NCBI GenBank assembly: GCA_964392065.1
Contig: CAYMOG010000053.1
Location: 1 to 6,261, forward strand
Direction: 5' to 3'
Length of the DNA: 6,261 bases
From: JASBZA01 sp964392065
GTDB lineage: Bacteria; Bacillota; Clostridia; Saccharofermentanales; Fastidiosipilaceae
This document shows positions 1 through 6,026 of this stretch, piece after piece. The notes below the pieces were generated by a model. That model did not search any database, had not been told where the DNA came from, and saw only the letters and a program-made list of their open reading frames with translations. The position numbers and the translations under genes are program-made. Positions within the stretch are counted from its first letter, which is position 1, and the number at the start of each line of letters is the position of its first letter.

Positions 1-191
1 TATTGAAGGCAGTCTAGGGTGTTACGTGCAAATCGGCTGATGGATTTAGTAATAACCATGTCGATGTTACCATCCATACACTCTGCAATCATACGATTAA
101 ATTCGTCACGCTTTTTAGTGTTTGTACCGGAGATACCATCATCTGCAAAGATGCCAGCAAACTCCCATTCAGTATTCTTCTGTATAAACTT
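1..191 (-). pseudogene. Internal fragment of a large serine site-specific recombinase (resolvase/invertase catalytic domain), partial at the window edge
   Basis: Reading the minus strand from 191 gives 63 residues without a stop, running off the left edge of the window. The stretch FADDGISGTNTKKRDEFNRM is the hallmark of large serine recombinases of mobile elements in Bacillota. It is followed by ITKSISRFARNTLD, the region with the conserved arginines of the catalytic domain. These enzymes cut and rejoin DNA through a serine-linked intermediate to excise or integrate elements. The N-terminal YxRVS segment carrying the catalytic serine should lie upstream, but an in-frame TAA (194-192) directly precedes the homologous part and the sequence beyond it does not look like recombinase. 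The copy is therefore headless and inactive unless the window is misassembled. Whether the rest of the gene continues beyond position 1 cannot be seen. Confidence 0.85.
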
Positions 192-253
192 TTACTTATC
201 CACCCTTGACATCAATACTACCGTCTCAACGTGCCACGACAAGAAGTAAGACT
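192..253. other. Unassigned junction spacer between recombinase and mglC fragments
   Basis: About 60 bases fit neither neighbour. On the minus strand mglC similarity fades after residue 97 (about 254), and the frame then runs through a short non-mgl tail to a stop at 220-218. Recombinase similarity begins only at 191. No inverted repeat or target duplication was recognised by eye, so the mechanism of the join is unknown. Confidence 0.4.
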
Positions 254-544
254 AAGGGCAGTAAATCCTACGATACGTCCAGCCGAAAGGTCTGTACCTG
301 TTAGAATAATGGCGCCGGCAATACCTAAGGCAATGGGTATATTGGCAGCCGATAAGGTAACAAGATTTACTAATCTGTTGACAGAGATGAAATTCGGATT
401 ATTAATTTGAATAAATATAATTGCTAGAATCATGAAGATATAGAGCGAATTATTAATTAAGAATTCTCCTACTGCTCTCTTCTTATCTGGGCCGTCTAAT
501 TCTTGGAAATGACGCCAGTTGTTAAACACTTTTAAGTTCTTCAT
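218..544 (-). pseudogene. mglC: MglC N-terminal fragment, galactose/methylgalactoside ABC transporter permease
   Basis: This 108-codon frame encodes the start of an MglC-type permease, the membrane subunit of the MglBAC importer for galactose, glucose and methylgalactosides. A hydrophobic helix spans about residues 31-47, followed by NPNFISVNRLVNLV and the family signature ILTGTDLSAGRIVG at residues 80-93. Full-length MglC is over 330 residues with many more helices. Here similarity stops near residue 97, and the last ~11 residues look foreign, so the fragment cannot be functional. The ATG at 544-542 is well supported by the minus-strand site AGAGGGG six bases upstream and by the mglA stop 14 bases before it, which is the normal mglA-mglC arrangement. 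The bases beyond the fragment lead into a recombinase remnant. Confidence 0.85.
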
Positions 545-550
545 TCTATT

Positions 551-557
551 CCCCTCT
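551..557 (-). promoter_or_regulatory. Ribosome binding site of mglC
   Basis: The minus-strand sequence AGAGGGG lies six bases before the ATG at 544. It fixes the mglC start and shows that this end of the fragment is the natural gene beginning, not a break. Confidence 0.6.
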
Positions 558-558
558 C

Positions 559-630
559 TTACGCATACTTCGCTGCGTAGGTCATAATTTCTTCTTGAGT
601 TGTTTCTTTGGCAGTCACTTCGCCTTCTAC
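559..630 (-). pseudogene. mglA: MglA C-terminal tail (last 23 codons), sugar ABC transporter ATPase
   Basis: The minus strand ending at stop 561-559 reads VEGEVTAKETTQEEIMTYAA followed by KYA. This matches the C-terminus of MglA/RbsA-type ATPases, where a short acidic stretch leads to a TQEEIM-like helix at the very end. It sits 14 bases upstream of the mglC start, as in a normal mgl operon. Upstream of about 630 the match ends, because the same bases run into the coding sequence of the kinase on the other strand. The two Walker domains of MglA are absent. It is too short for domain-level detection, so the call rests on the motif and on linkage to mglC. Confidence 0.72.
560..579. repeat. Inverted repeat overlapping the mglA stop codon
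   Basis: TACGCA and TGCGTA form perfect six-base arms around an eight-base loop at the very end of the mglA tail, taking in part of the stop codon. It could fold in the mRNA at the mglA-mglC boundary. There is no T-run, so it is not a standard terminator. It may simply reflect codon choice in the AAKYA end. Confidence 0.3.
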
Positions 631-2092
631 AGATAGTTTAATCAGTGCTATTCTATTTGATGCGACGGGAAAACCCTTAATTACTCAACCCTATAGCGAA
701 GTCAAAGAAGCCTTTCACATTACAGAACAATCTTGGTTTCAGCAAGCCACTCGCGTAATCGAAAATGTTCATATTTCTCTTCCCCATGTACAAGATATGT
801 ATGTCAATCCTTCAGGATCCGAGCGTTGGGTAATCTCCGTAAGCCGTGCTGTGGAGCTTACGCAAAGTGGTACCGTTTCTCAGGGCGTCTTACTCCTAGA
901 TCTGGATTTTTCAAGTATTACCCAGATTCTTCGTAATGCAAACACAGGATTAGGAGCCTATCTCTATATTTGTGATCGTAACGGAGAATTACTCTACCAT
1001 CCTAGGCTGTCTTTGCTAGCATCTGGACTCGATTCAGAGGAGAGTTTAGATTACGCTACCATGGACGATGCTGTCTACATGGATGCCAACGATAATCAGA
1101 TTATTTCCGTCCAAACCGTCGGTTACACAGGATGGAAAATGATTCTGGTGACACCATCGCAACATACTATTACGGGAGCCCAAGAACTTCAAGCCTTTAC
1201 CATGCTCTTCATGCTCATAGCCATCGCTCTCATTATTCTCGTAAACTTCCTTATCTCAACAGGAATTGCTCAACCTATTAAAAAACTAGAAGACCAAGTC
1301 TTTGCCTATGAAAAAGGAGAACTACAACATTTTGCAGAAGATTCCACAGGACCTCCTGAGATTACACATTTACGTTCTGCTATCCAATCTTTTATCATCC
1401 AACAAGAAGAACTCCGGCAAGATATCATCCACGAGCAAGAAGGGAAAAGACGTAGTGAATTGGAAGCGTTGCAAGCACAAATTCATCCCCATTTTCTCTA
1501 CAATACGCTCGATTCAATTGTTTGGATGGTGGAAAATAAACGTTATGATGGTGCAGTCGAAATGGTCACAGCGTTGGCACGTTTCTTCCGCTTAAGCTTA
1601 GCCAAAGGCAAATCCATAACGACAATTTCAAAAGAACTCGACCATGTGCGCTACTACCTAGGAATCCAACAAATTCGTTTCAGAAATCAGTTTATTTATA
1701 CTATCACTGTCGAACCTGAGATTGCCGAATGTTTAACCTTTAAACTCATCGTCCAACTACTCGTAGAAAACGCGGTTTACCATGGCACCTCTAGCCTAGA
1801 GGAGGATGGTTTGATTTCCATTCGTGCCTACAGTCATGGAGAGCTTATCCATATTGATGTAGAAGATAATGGTTTAGGCATGAGTGCGGAACTTCAAGAA
1901 CATGTCGCATTGCGTATGGCTTCAGCCCATAGTAGTCAAACAGGATCTGGAATTGGTGTAGCCAATGTAGACGAGAGAATTAAACTCTTCTTCGGTCAAG
2001 ATTATGGCTTAGAAATTTTCAGTGAGCCTGATGAAGGCACCCTCGTCCGCATCACGATTCCCAAGCGTACAGAAGAAGGAGAATTAAAATGA
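608..2092 (+). CDS. YesM/LytS-type sensor histidine kinase, N-terminally truncated (Cache-HAMP-His_kinase-HATPase)
   Basis: The 494-codon frame encodes the bulk of a membrane sensor kinase. Residues about 10-185 resemble the later part of an extracytoplasmic dCache sensor domain, followed by one transmembrane helix at about 197-217 and a HAMP linker at 218-270. Next comes the H-box QIHPHFLYNTLDSI (291-304), whose histidine in PHFLYN is the usual phospho-acceptor. The N-box LVENAVYHG is at 385-393, and the ATP-binding glycine motifs DNGLGM (420-425) and GSGIGVANV (446-454) complete the catalytic domain. Family members normally have a further N-terminal helix and sensor half, so roughly 100 residues are missing. 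The nominal TTG start at 608 has no ribosome binding site and lies inside the mglA tail of the other strand; kinase-like sequence begins only at about residue 10. The 3' end overlaps the next gene by ATGA. No response regulator is encoded in the window. Confidence 0.85.
   Translation: MAVTSPSTDSLISAILFDATGKPLITQPYSEVKEAFHITEQSWFQQATRVIENVHISLPHVQDMYVNPSGSERWVISVSRAVELTQSGTVSQGVLLLDLDFSSITQILRNANTGLGAYLYICDRNGELLYHPRLSLLASGLDSEESLDYATMDDAVYMDANDNQIISVQTVGYTGWKMILVTPSQHTITGAQELQAFTMLFMLIAIALIILVNFLISTGIAQPIKKLEDQVFAYEKGELQHFAEDSTGPPEITHLRSAIQSFIIQQEELRQDIIHEQEGKRRSELEALQAQIHPHFLYNTLDSIVWMVENKRYDGAVEMVTALARFFRLSLAKGKSITTISKELDHVRYYLGIQQIRFRNQFIYTITVEPEIAECLTFKLIVQLLVENAVYHGTSSLEEDGLISIRAYSHGELIHIDVEDNGLGMSAELQEHVALRMASAHSSQTGSGIGVANVDERIKLFFGQDYGLEIFSEPDEGTLVRITIPKRTEEGELK
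2073..2081 (+). promoter_or_regulatory. Ribosome binding site of the gene starting at 2089
   Basis: AAGAAGGAG ends seven bases before the ATG at 2089, inside the last kinase codons. With the ATGA stop/start overlap it supports translational coupling of the kinase and the binding-protein-like gene. Confidence 0.6.
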
Positions 2093-3078
2093 ATAAGCAC
2101 AAACGAAGATCTCCTATCGAAAACAGAACACTACTGCTCTCATATTTATTCGGATTTCTACTTGTACTGGGTTTATTTTTGTATTGGCAACGCGAGGTCT
2201 TCTTCCCCGTCGCAGATGATCCACCTATTCGCGTATCGGTTCTCTTGGCCGACAACAATCGTCATACAACTTCCTGTTTAAGAGAAGGTATGAATCAAGC
2301 CGCCTTCGATTATCGTGTTGATTTAAGTTATGTACATCCTCTACGTCCTGGAGATGCCGATGAACAAATAAATTTGTTGAATCGTGAACAGTTAGATTTA
2401 CCACTAGGTGTTGTGATTGTGCCCGTTCAACATAATCAAATCTTAACACAATTGGACAAGGAGCCCTTAGACACTAAATTCATAATGGTAAATACAATTC
2501 TAAACGCGAACAGCGAAGTACAGGTGATAGGTCTGGATTATGAAGCTTTGGCCGAAGATATGTTGGCTCGGATATGGACCAATCAGCCTGATGTGAAGCG
2601 CGTTGGCCTCTACTATACGGACAGCAAGGATAGTGCTACTAGAATAGTTGAGAATATACTCATGGACCGATTACAGGAAAAGCGTGTGGATTACTACAGT
2701 TATACCTTGACTGACTATGTAAATACCGAGCATTTACGTGAGCTGGTACGCAATCGTGAAGCGGATGTTCTCATAGGCTTGGACGATGGTGCACTCGAGC
2801 GTTTGGCAGATAGTATCTATAATATTGAAGATATTTCTGCAAGATTATATGGAAGAGGTGTTACACCCTGTAATATCGATTATGTGAAAAATAGAACCTT
2901 ATCACTTCTCTTCGCAGAGAGTAATTACAATGCCGGCTACGTGTCCATCGCCAATATGGCTGCACGTATTCGAGGCGATGCGCTTGTTTACCCTGAAGAA
3001 CTTCACTATCAGGTCTTGGATCAAGATACTGTTGCCAGTAGAGAAAATGAATGGTTTCTCTTCCCAATCTTAGACTAG
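2089..3078 (+). CDS. Membrane-anchored periplasmic-binding-protein-like sugar sensor protein
   Basis: This 329-residue protein has a basic N-terminus (KHKRR), one uncleaved-looking hydrophobic helix at about 15-33, and then an extracytoplasmic domain of type I periplasmic-binding-protein character (Peripla_BP_4-like). That fold is suggested by the alternating strand and helix pattern: IRVSVLLAD at 47-55, LGVVIVPV at 106-113, VQVIGLD at 144-150, KRVGLYYTDS at 170-179, DVLIGLDDGAL at 226-236, and a final NYNAGYVSIANMAARI segment at 279-294. There is no lipobox cysteine, so it is probably held by the helix. Sequence similarity to canonical sugar-binding proteins is weak, so the ligand is unknown. 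It overlaps the kinase gene and is followed 10 bases later by an MglB-type gene. By analogy with binding-protein-dependent kinases (AraP-AraS-AraT, XylFII-LytS-YesN), it is inferred to present ligand, or ligand-bound MglB, to the kinase rather than to feed a transporter. Confidence 0.7.
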   Translation: MNKHKRRSPIENRTLLLSYLFGFLLVLGLFLYWQREVFFPVADDPPIRVSVLLADNNRHTTSCLREGMNQAAFDYRVDLSYVHPLRPGDADEQINLLNREQLDLPLGVVIVPVQHNQILTQLDKEPLDTKFIMVNTILNANSEVQVIGLDYEALAEDMLARIWTNQPDVKRVGLYYTDSKDSATRIVENILMDRLQEKRVDYYSYTLTDYVNTEHLRELVRNREADVLIGLDDGALERLADSIYNIEDISARLYGRGVTPCNIDYVKNRTLSLLFAESNYNAGYVSIANMAARIRGDALVYPEELHYQVLDQDTVASRENEWFLFPILD

Positions 3079-3083
3079 AGGAG
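3079..3083 (+). promoter_or_regulatory. Ribosome binding site of the mglB-like gene
   Basis: AGGAG begins at the base after the preceding TAG stop (3076-3078) and lies five bases before the ATG at 3089. It supports this start and continuous operon translation. Confidence 0.6.
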
Positions 3084-3088
3084 AACTT

Positions 3089-4157
3089 ATGAAAAATACA
3101 TTACTAAACAGTCGGAATATAACACTCTTCTTCCTGATCTTCCTAGGAATTTTTCTGGTTATAACCCTCCAACGTTCAGAACATGATGCGCCTAACACCC
3201 TACGCGTAGGAATTCTTACTTATGATAGCGAAGATACTTTTATTAACACACTTTCGGCCAAAGTCACCGCTAGCTTACGTCAGCGAGAAGTAGATCTCGA
3301 TAAGAAAATTACCGTGGACGTAAGTTCTGCCAACGGCGATCAAAATGAACAAAATATTCAAGTTGATCGCTACTTGAATCAAAAATATGATGTCTTGCTC
3401 GTCAATCTTGTAGATAGAACCTTCGCCTCTACGGTCATACAGAAGTAAACGTGCTGATGTGCCTATTATCTTCTTCAACAGAGAGCCGGTAGAAGAAGAT
3501 CTTAAGTCATGGGAGAAGCTCTACTATGTAGGAACTCCTGCCGATGAGCCTGGTGCAAAACAAGGTCAAATTTTACTTGATTTAGCTAATCGAGACTTCT
3601 CCCGTGTCGATCGTAATGGCGACGGAATTCTACAATACGTCTTATTAGAAGGCGAACCCAATCATCAAGACGCCCTGTTACGAACGGAATCTTCTATCAA
3701 AGTATTGACCGATGCAGGTATTGTAATGGAACGTTTAGCCAATGATGTAGGCTATTGGAAGCTGACCCTAGGTTATTCACTTATGTCCTCTTGGTTAAAT
3801 AACTTCGGGGAGGACATAGAAGTCGTTGTTGCTAATAATGACGATATGGCGTTAGGAGCAATTCAAGCCTACGAAAATTCATCTTACAGCCATAATAAAA
3901 CATTATTTCTAGGGTTCGACGGCACCCCAACAGGATTACAGGCCGTATTGGATAAGAAACTCTACGGTACGGTTCTAAATGATGCGGTTGCTCAAGCACA
4001 TGCGCTAGCGGAGCTAACCATCGCCCTAGCTACTAATATTTCTATCGATTCACTAGGCTTAGATTATCTGGACGGGCAATATGTTCGAATCCCTCATCGC
4101 ATGGTTACCATTGCGAATATTGGAGAAGAAATTGCCCGTTCTGAAGAAGTGCGTTAG
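3089..4157 (+). pseudogene. mglB: MglB-type glucose/galactose-binding protein, membrane-anchored, interrupted by one frameshift
   Basis: Two adjacent frames together encode one MglB-like protein of about 355 residues, the normal family length. The first (3089-3448, 119 residues) has a hydrophobic helix at about 11-27 and the opening strand VGILTYDSEDTF. It ends in ASTVIQK and a TAA. The second resumes at 3447 with KRADVPIIFFNREP in the next frame, so one base is extra or two are missing between the lysine codons near 3446. Ligand residues known from E. coli MglB are all present: Asp and Phe in SEDTF, Asn in FFNREP, His, Asp and Arg in GEPNHQDALLR, Trp in GYWKL, Asn in ANNDDMALG, Asp in GFDGT and Asn in GTVLNDA. 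The calcium loop DRNGDGILQ is intact too. There is no lipobox cysteine; a membrane anchor fits a sensor role beside the kinase. The GTG at 3459 has no ribosome binding site, so a separate second gene is unlikely. A sequencing error would give the same picture. Confidence 0.85.
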
Positions 4158-4318
4158 CAAGTAAAAAACGCCTTGTAGGCTCACTTGTTCACCAATACAC
4201 CTCGAATAATATAGCATCAGATAAAGATATGGACAGCTTGTATGGTATTAGAAATACAGAATCTTATCTCTTCTCTGGTGATAAGCATTATAGCGATACA
4301 AAACGCTAGGATTTCAGA
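4158..4318. other. Intergenic gap between convergent mglB-like and YihY-family genes
   Basis: The 161 bases contain the terminator candidate described separately and a CTTATC/GATAAG inverted repeat (4263-4285) with no T-run. One plus frame stays open for about 50 codons but has no credible start or ribosome binding site. No trace of mglA is visible, although mglA normally follows mglB. Confidence 0.5.
4163..4180 (-). terminator. Possible intrinsic terminator of the YihY-family gene
   Basis: On the minus strand GCCT-ACA-AGGC forms a short GC-rich hairpin (4180-4170) followed, after one spacer base and its neighbour, by six T residues (4168-4163). It lies about 140 bases beyond the YihY stop. 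An outer CAAGT/ACTTG pair (4158-4162 and 4183-4187) could extend the fold. The four-base inner stem is weak, so the call is tentative. On the plus strand there is no T-run after the hairpin, so it would not serve the mglB-like operon well. Confidence 0.35.
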
Positions 4319-5332
4319 TTATAAATCGCTACGTTCTCGTTGAGAAAGTCTTTTGTATCTTGCTTTTTCTCTTTTATGCTTCATAGCTAATCCTTCATCT
4401 ACAGAATTAGAAGAGCGCGCATTGTCGAACTTTCGTTTAACGTTTACTTGATCCTCTGATGAAACTGAACTACTATCTAATTTCACCTTTTGCCTCTTCA
4501 TAGACCCGAAGTGTTCGCTATAGACTTGCGTGAACTCTGCTCCGAACAAGAGAATCTGTGCCGAATAATATACCCAAACCAGCACGACAAGAATAGAACC
4601 TGCAGCACCGAAAACTGAACCTACATTACTATTCCCAAGATATATTCCAATTAAATATTTACCTATATTAAATAATATAGATGTAAAAATCGCACCTATC
4701 CAAACGTCTTTCCATGCCACGTGTACGTCTGGCAAGAATTTAAAAATAAATGCAAAGAGCACACTCACGAACCCAATCGCAACTACCTGATTCAAGATTT
4801 GTATGAGAATACTTAGGATAAGAATATCACTGGAGAATCGACTCGTAATTCCACTTATGAAGGCACTTACAAACAAAGAAACTAGTAATAAAAAACCAAT
4901 TACAAGAACACCTGCTATAGCAATTGCACGCACCCGCACTATGCCCTTAATGCCCTCCCCCTCTTGTTTTTCCACTCCCCATGCTACGTTAAGAGCCTCT
5001 TTCAATTGTACGAAAACACCCGTAGCACCGAACAAGAGTGTAACGATACTAATCACCGTTGCCCACACACTTGCTTCCGGCTTATTGGCTGCTTCCACTA
5101 CACCTTCAAACGCAGCCGCTCCCGTCTCTCCCACAAGAGAAGATACTTGTGTCATGAATAACGAGCCAAAATCTTGATCCTTATAAAGAAACCCTAGAAT
5201 AGTAATAACAATAATAATCAAAGGAGCAATAGAGAAAATCGTATAATAGGCCAAAGCCGCCGCCTGTTTCGGAGCCTTATCTTCCAACCATCCCTTAACT
5301 GTCCGTATGAGTAATTTAAAGAATTTTTTCAT
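4319..5332 (-). CDS. YihY/virulence factor BrkB family inner-membrane protein
   Basis: The 337-residue protein carries the family landmarks in order: QAAALAYYTIFSIAPLIIIV (23-42), FGATGVFVQLKEALNVAWGV (101-120), FKFLPDVHVAWKDVWIGA (197-214) and FGAAGSILVVLVWVYYSAQI (241-260). Hydrophobic segments near 33-50, 91-109, 136-160, 170-198, 209-232 and 239-268 suggest about six membrane helices. A charged, serine-rich, basic tail of about 60 residues (278-337) would be cytoplasmic and is the least conserved part. Members were once labelled ribonuclease BN, which is not supported; the biochemical role is still unclear, with transport or envelope functions proposed. The gene looks intact. Its ATG at 5332 follows an AGGGCAGG stretch on the minus strand, a modest ribosome binding site. 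It is convergent with the sensor operon and divergent from the ABC gene, so it is probably a separate unit. Confidence 0.9.
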   Translation of the reverse strand: MKKFFKLLIRTVKGWLEDKAPKQAAALAYYTIFSIAPLIIIVITILGFLYKDQDFGSLFMTQVSSLVGETGAAAFEGVVEAANKPEASVWATVISIVTLLFGATGVFVQLKEALNVAWGVEKQEGEGIKGIVRVRAIAIAGVLVIGFLLLVSLFVSAFISGITSRFSSDILILSILIQILNQVVAIGFVSVLFAFIFKFLPDVHVAWKDVWIGAIFTSILFNIGKYLIGIYLGNSNVGSVFGAAGSILVVLVWVYYSAQILLFGAEFTQVYSEHFGSMKRQKVKLDSSSVSSEDQVNVKRKFDNARSSNSVDEGLAMKHKREKARYKRLSQRERSDL

Positions 5333-5365
5333 ATGGATAAACCTGCCCTACTTTCTATTTCTTCT

Positions 5366-5371
5366 ATTATA
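5366..5371 (-). promoter_or_regulatory. Candidate -10 element upstream of the YihY-family gene
   Basis: A perfect TATAAT lies on the minus strand about 35 bases before the YihY ATG. The expected -35 position (5394-5389) reads GAACAC, a poor match. A second TATAAT occurs at 5416-5411, also without a clear -35. In such AT-rich DNA one or both may be chance. Confidence 0.4.
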
Positions 5372-5513
5372 AAATTAATCTTGGCTTCGTGTTCGCTCAA
5401 ATCCAAACGCATTATAAACTATCGAAGTTGTACCTAGGGCCGAAGCCCATGACACAATCAATTACCTCATTGATTATAGATTCATCTTTCGTGAAAATAT
5501 TGATAACTTAATG

Positions 5514-5527
5514 TGTAAACGCTAAAT
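5514..5527 (+). promoter_or_regulatory. cre-like (CcpA) operator candidate
   Basis: TGTAAACGCTAAAT matches 12 of 14 positions of the catabolite-responsive consensus TGWAANCGNTNWCA, differing at the last two bases. It lies about 180 bases upstream of the YihY gene and 240 upstream of the ABC gene, farther than usual. No clear promoter overlaps it. Confidence 0.25.
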
Positions 5528-5635
5528 ATTTAAATTTTTTTACTGACTTCTAAAGTTGCTCTAATGTAAAGTCTGAAATCGTTCTAACTTTTCATTGTAT
5601 TACGCTCATTTGTTATTAATATAGACTCATTACTT

Positions 5636-5773
5636 GTGCTGATTTCAAGATACTTTATCTTAGGTATCAGCAGTGCTTATTTGATAATAATTGTACTCTT
5701 CTGCGCATATTTATTTATATGTTTCAAAAAATCAAGCGACAGTTTAGAACTCCTGGGAGGTCAAGATGATTAA
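5636..5773 (+). CDS. Possible small single-pass membrane protein or C-terminal remnant overlapping the ABC ATPase start
   Basis: A frame open from 5588 to the TAA at 5771-5773 reads, from the GTG at 5636, as 45 residues. A long hydrophobic stretch (about residues 4-31) is followed by the hydrophilic tail FKKSSDSLELLGGQDD. This looks like one membrane helix with a positive-then-acidic cytoplasmic end. Its stop overlaps the ABC ATPase start by eight bases, an arrangement typical of coupled genes in transporter operons. Against it, there is no ATG, no ribosome binding site before the GTG, and AT-rich DNA often gives hydrophobic translations. It could also be the end of a longer membrane gene whose front is lost. 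Function unknown. Confidence 0.3.
   Translation: MLISRYFILGISSAYLIIIVLFCAYLFICFKKSSDSLELLGGQDD
5755..5761 (+). promoter_or_regulatory. Ribosome binding site of the ABC ATPase gene
   Basis: GGGAGGT, close to the ideal Shine-Dalgarno sequence, ends four bases before the ATG at 5766. It makes this start secure. Confidence 0.75.
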
Positions 5774-6026
5774 TTTACAACACATCAATAAGTCATTTTT
5801 AGAAAATAAATACGAGGTAAAAGTTCTTCAAAATTTAGATTTAAACGTGGCCAAGGGAGAAATGCTAGCAATCCTAGGTGCCTCAGGGTCAGGAAAATCC
5901 ACTTTACTTAATATTCTCTCCACCATAATGAGACCGGATGCAGGGACTTATACTTTTTCCGGAAATAATATTCTCAATTGCTCGAGTCCTTTTCTAAGTT
6001 ATCCTGCCCATCCCAAATCCGACTAG
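5766..6026 (+). pseudogene. ABC transporter ATP-binding protein, N-terminal fragment (MacB/LolD/FtsE-like)
   Basis: Residues 1-72 are a typical ABC ATPase beginning: INLQHINKSF, the linker VKVLQNLDLNVAKGEMLAIL, the Walker A motif GASGSGKST and LLNILSTIMRPDAGTYTFSG. This pattern fits the MacB/LolD/FtsE class, which partners with FtsX-like permeases for peptide, lipoprotein or antibiotic export. Family members are about 220-250 residues, but here the expected Q-loop, signature LSGGQ and Walker B are missing. After about residue 72 (near 5981) the translation becomes non-homologous and stops at 6026. No continuation is recognised in other frames, so the gene was cut by a join rather than a simple frameshift. 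The start is supported by an excellent ribosome binding site. Substrate and partner permease cannot be inferred. Confidence 0.8.

Larger units (their letters stand above)
5333..5765. other. AT-rich divergent intergenic region between YihY-family and ABC ATPase genes
   Basis: The 433 bases hold the candidate YihY promoter, a GGGC-CGAA-GCCC hairpin (5437-5448), a cre-like site (5514-5527), a perfect dyad AAGATA-CTT-TATCTT (5647-5661) and a possible small membrane ORF reaching the ABC gene. A weak plus-strand promoter-like pair, TTGTAC (5691-5696) and TTTATA (5714-5719), has a 17-base spacer. No RNA gene is recognised. Confidence 0.5.

Noticed and set aside
19..249. Plus-strand open frame of 76 codons
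   Set aside because: It is the antisense shadow of the recombinase fragment, whose conserved residues are on the minus strand.
3440..3450. Programmed +1 frameshifting as in release factor 2
   Set aside because: A stop codon is at the site, but the upstream stimulatory Shine-Dalgarno-like element and a slippery codon are absent.
3459..4157. A separate second binding-protein gene starting at GTG 3459
   Set aside because: There is no ribosome binding site, and the protein begins exactly where the preceding MglB frame ends. It is the second half of one gene.
4263..4285. CTTATC/GATAAG inverted repeat as a terminator
   Set aside because: The loop is 11 bases, the stem is AT-rich and no T-run follows on either strand.
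4152..4310. Open plus frame of about 50 codons after mglB
   Set aside because: It has no start with a ribosome binding site, no recognisable motif, and composition compatible with chance.
4803..5177. Plus-strand frame of 124 codons
   Set aside because: It is antisense to the YihY-family gene, whose family motifs are clear on the minus strand.
5449..5511. Short ORF beginning ATG at 5449
   Set aside because: It is only 20 codons, with no ribosome binding site or recognisable feature.
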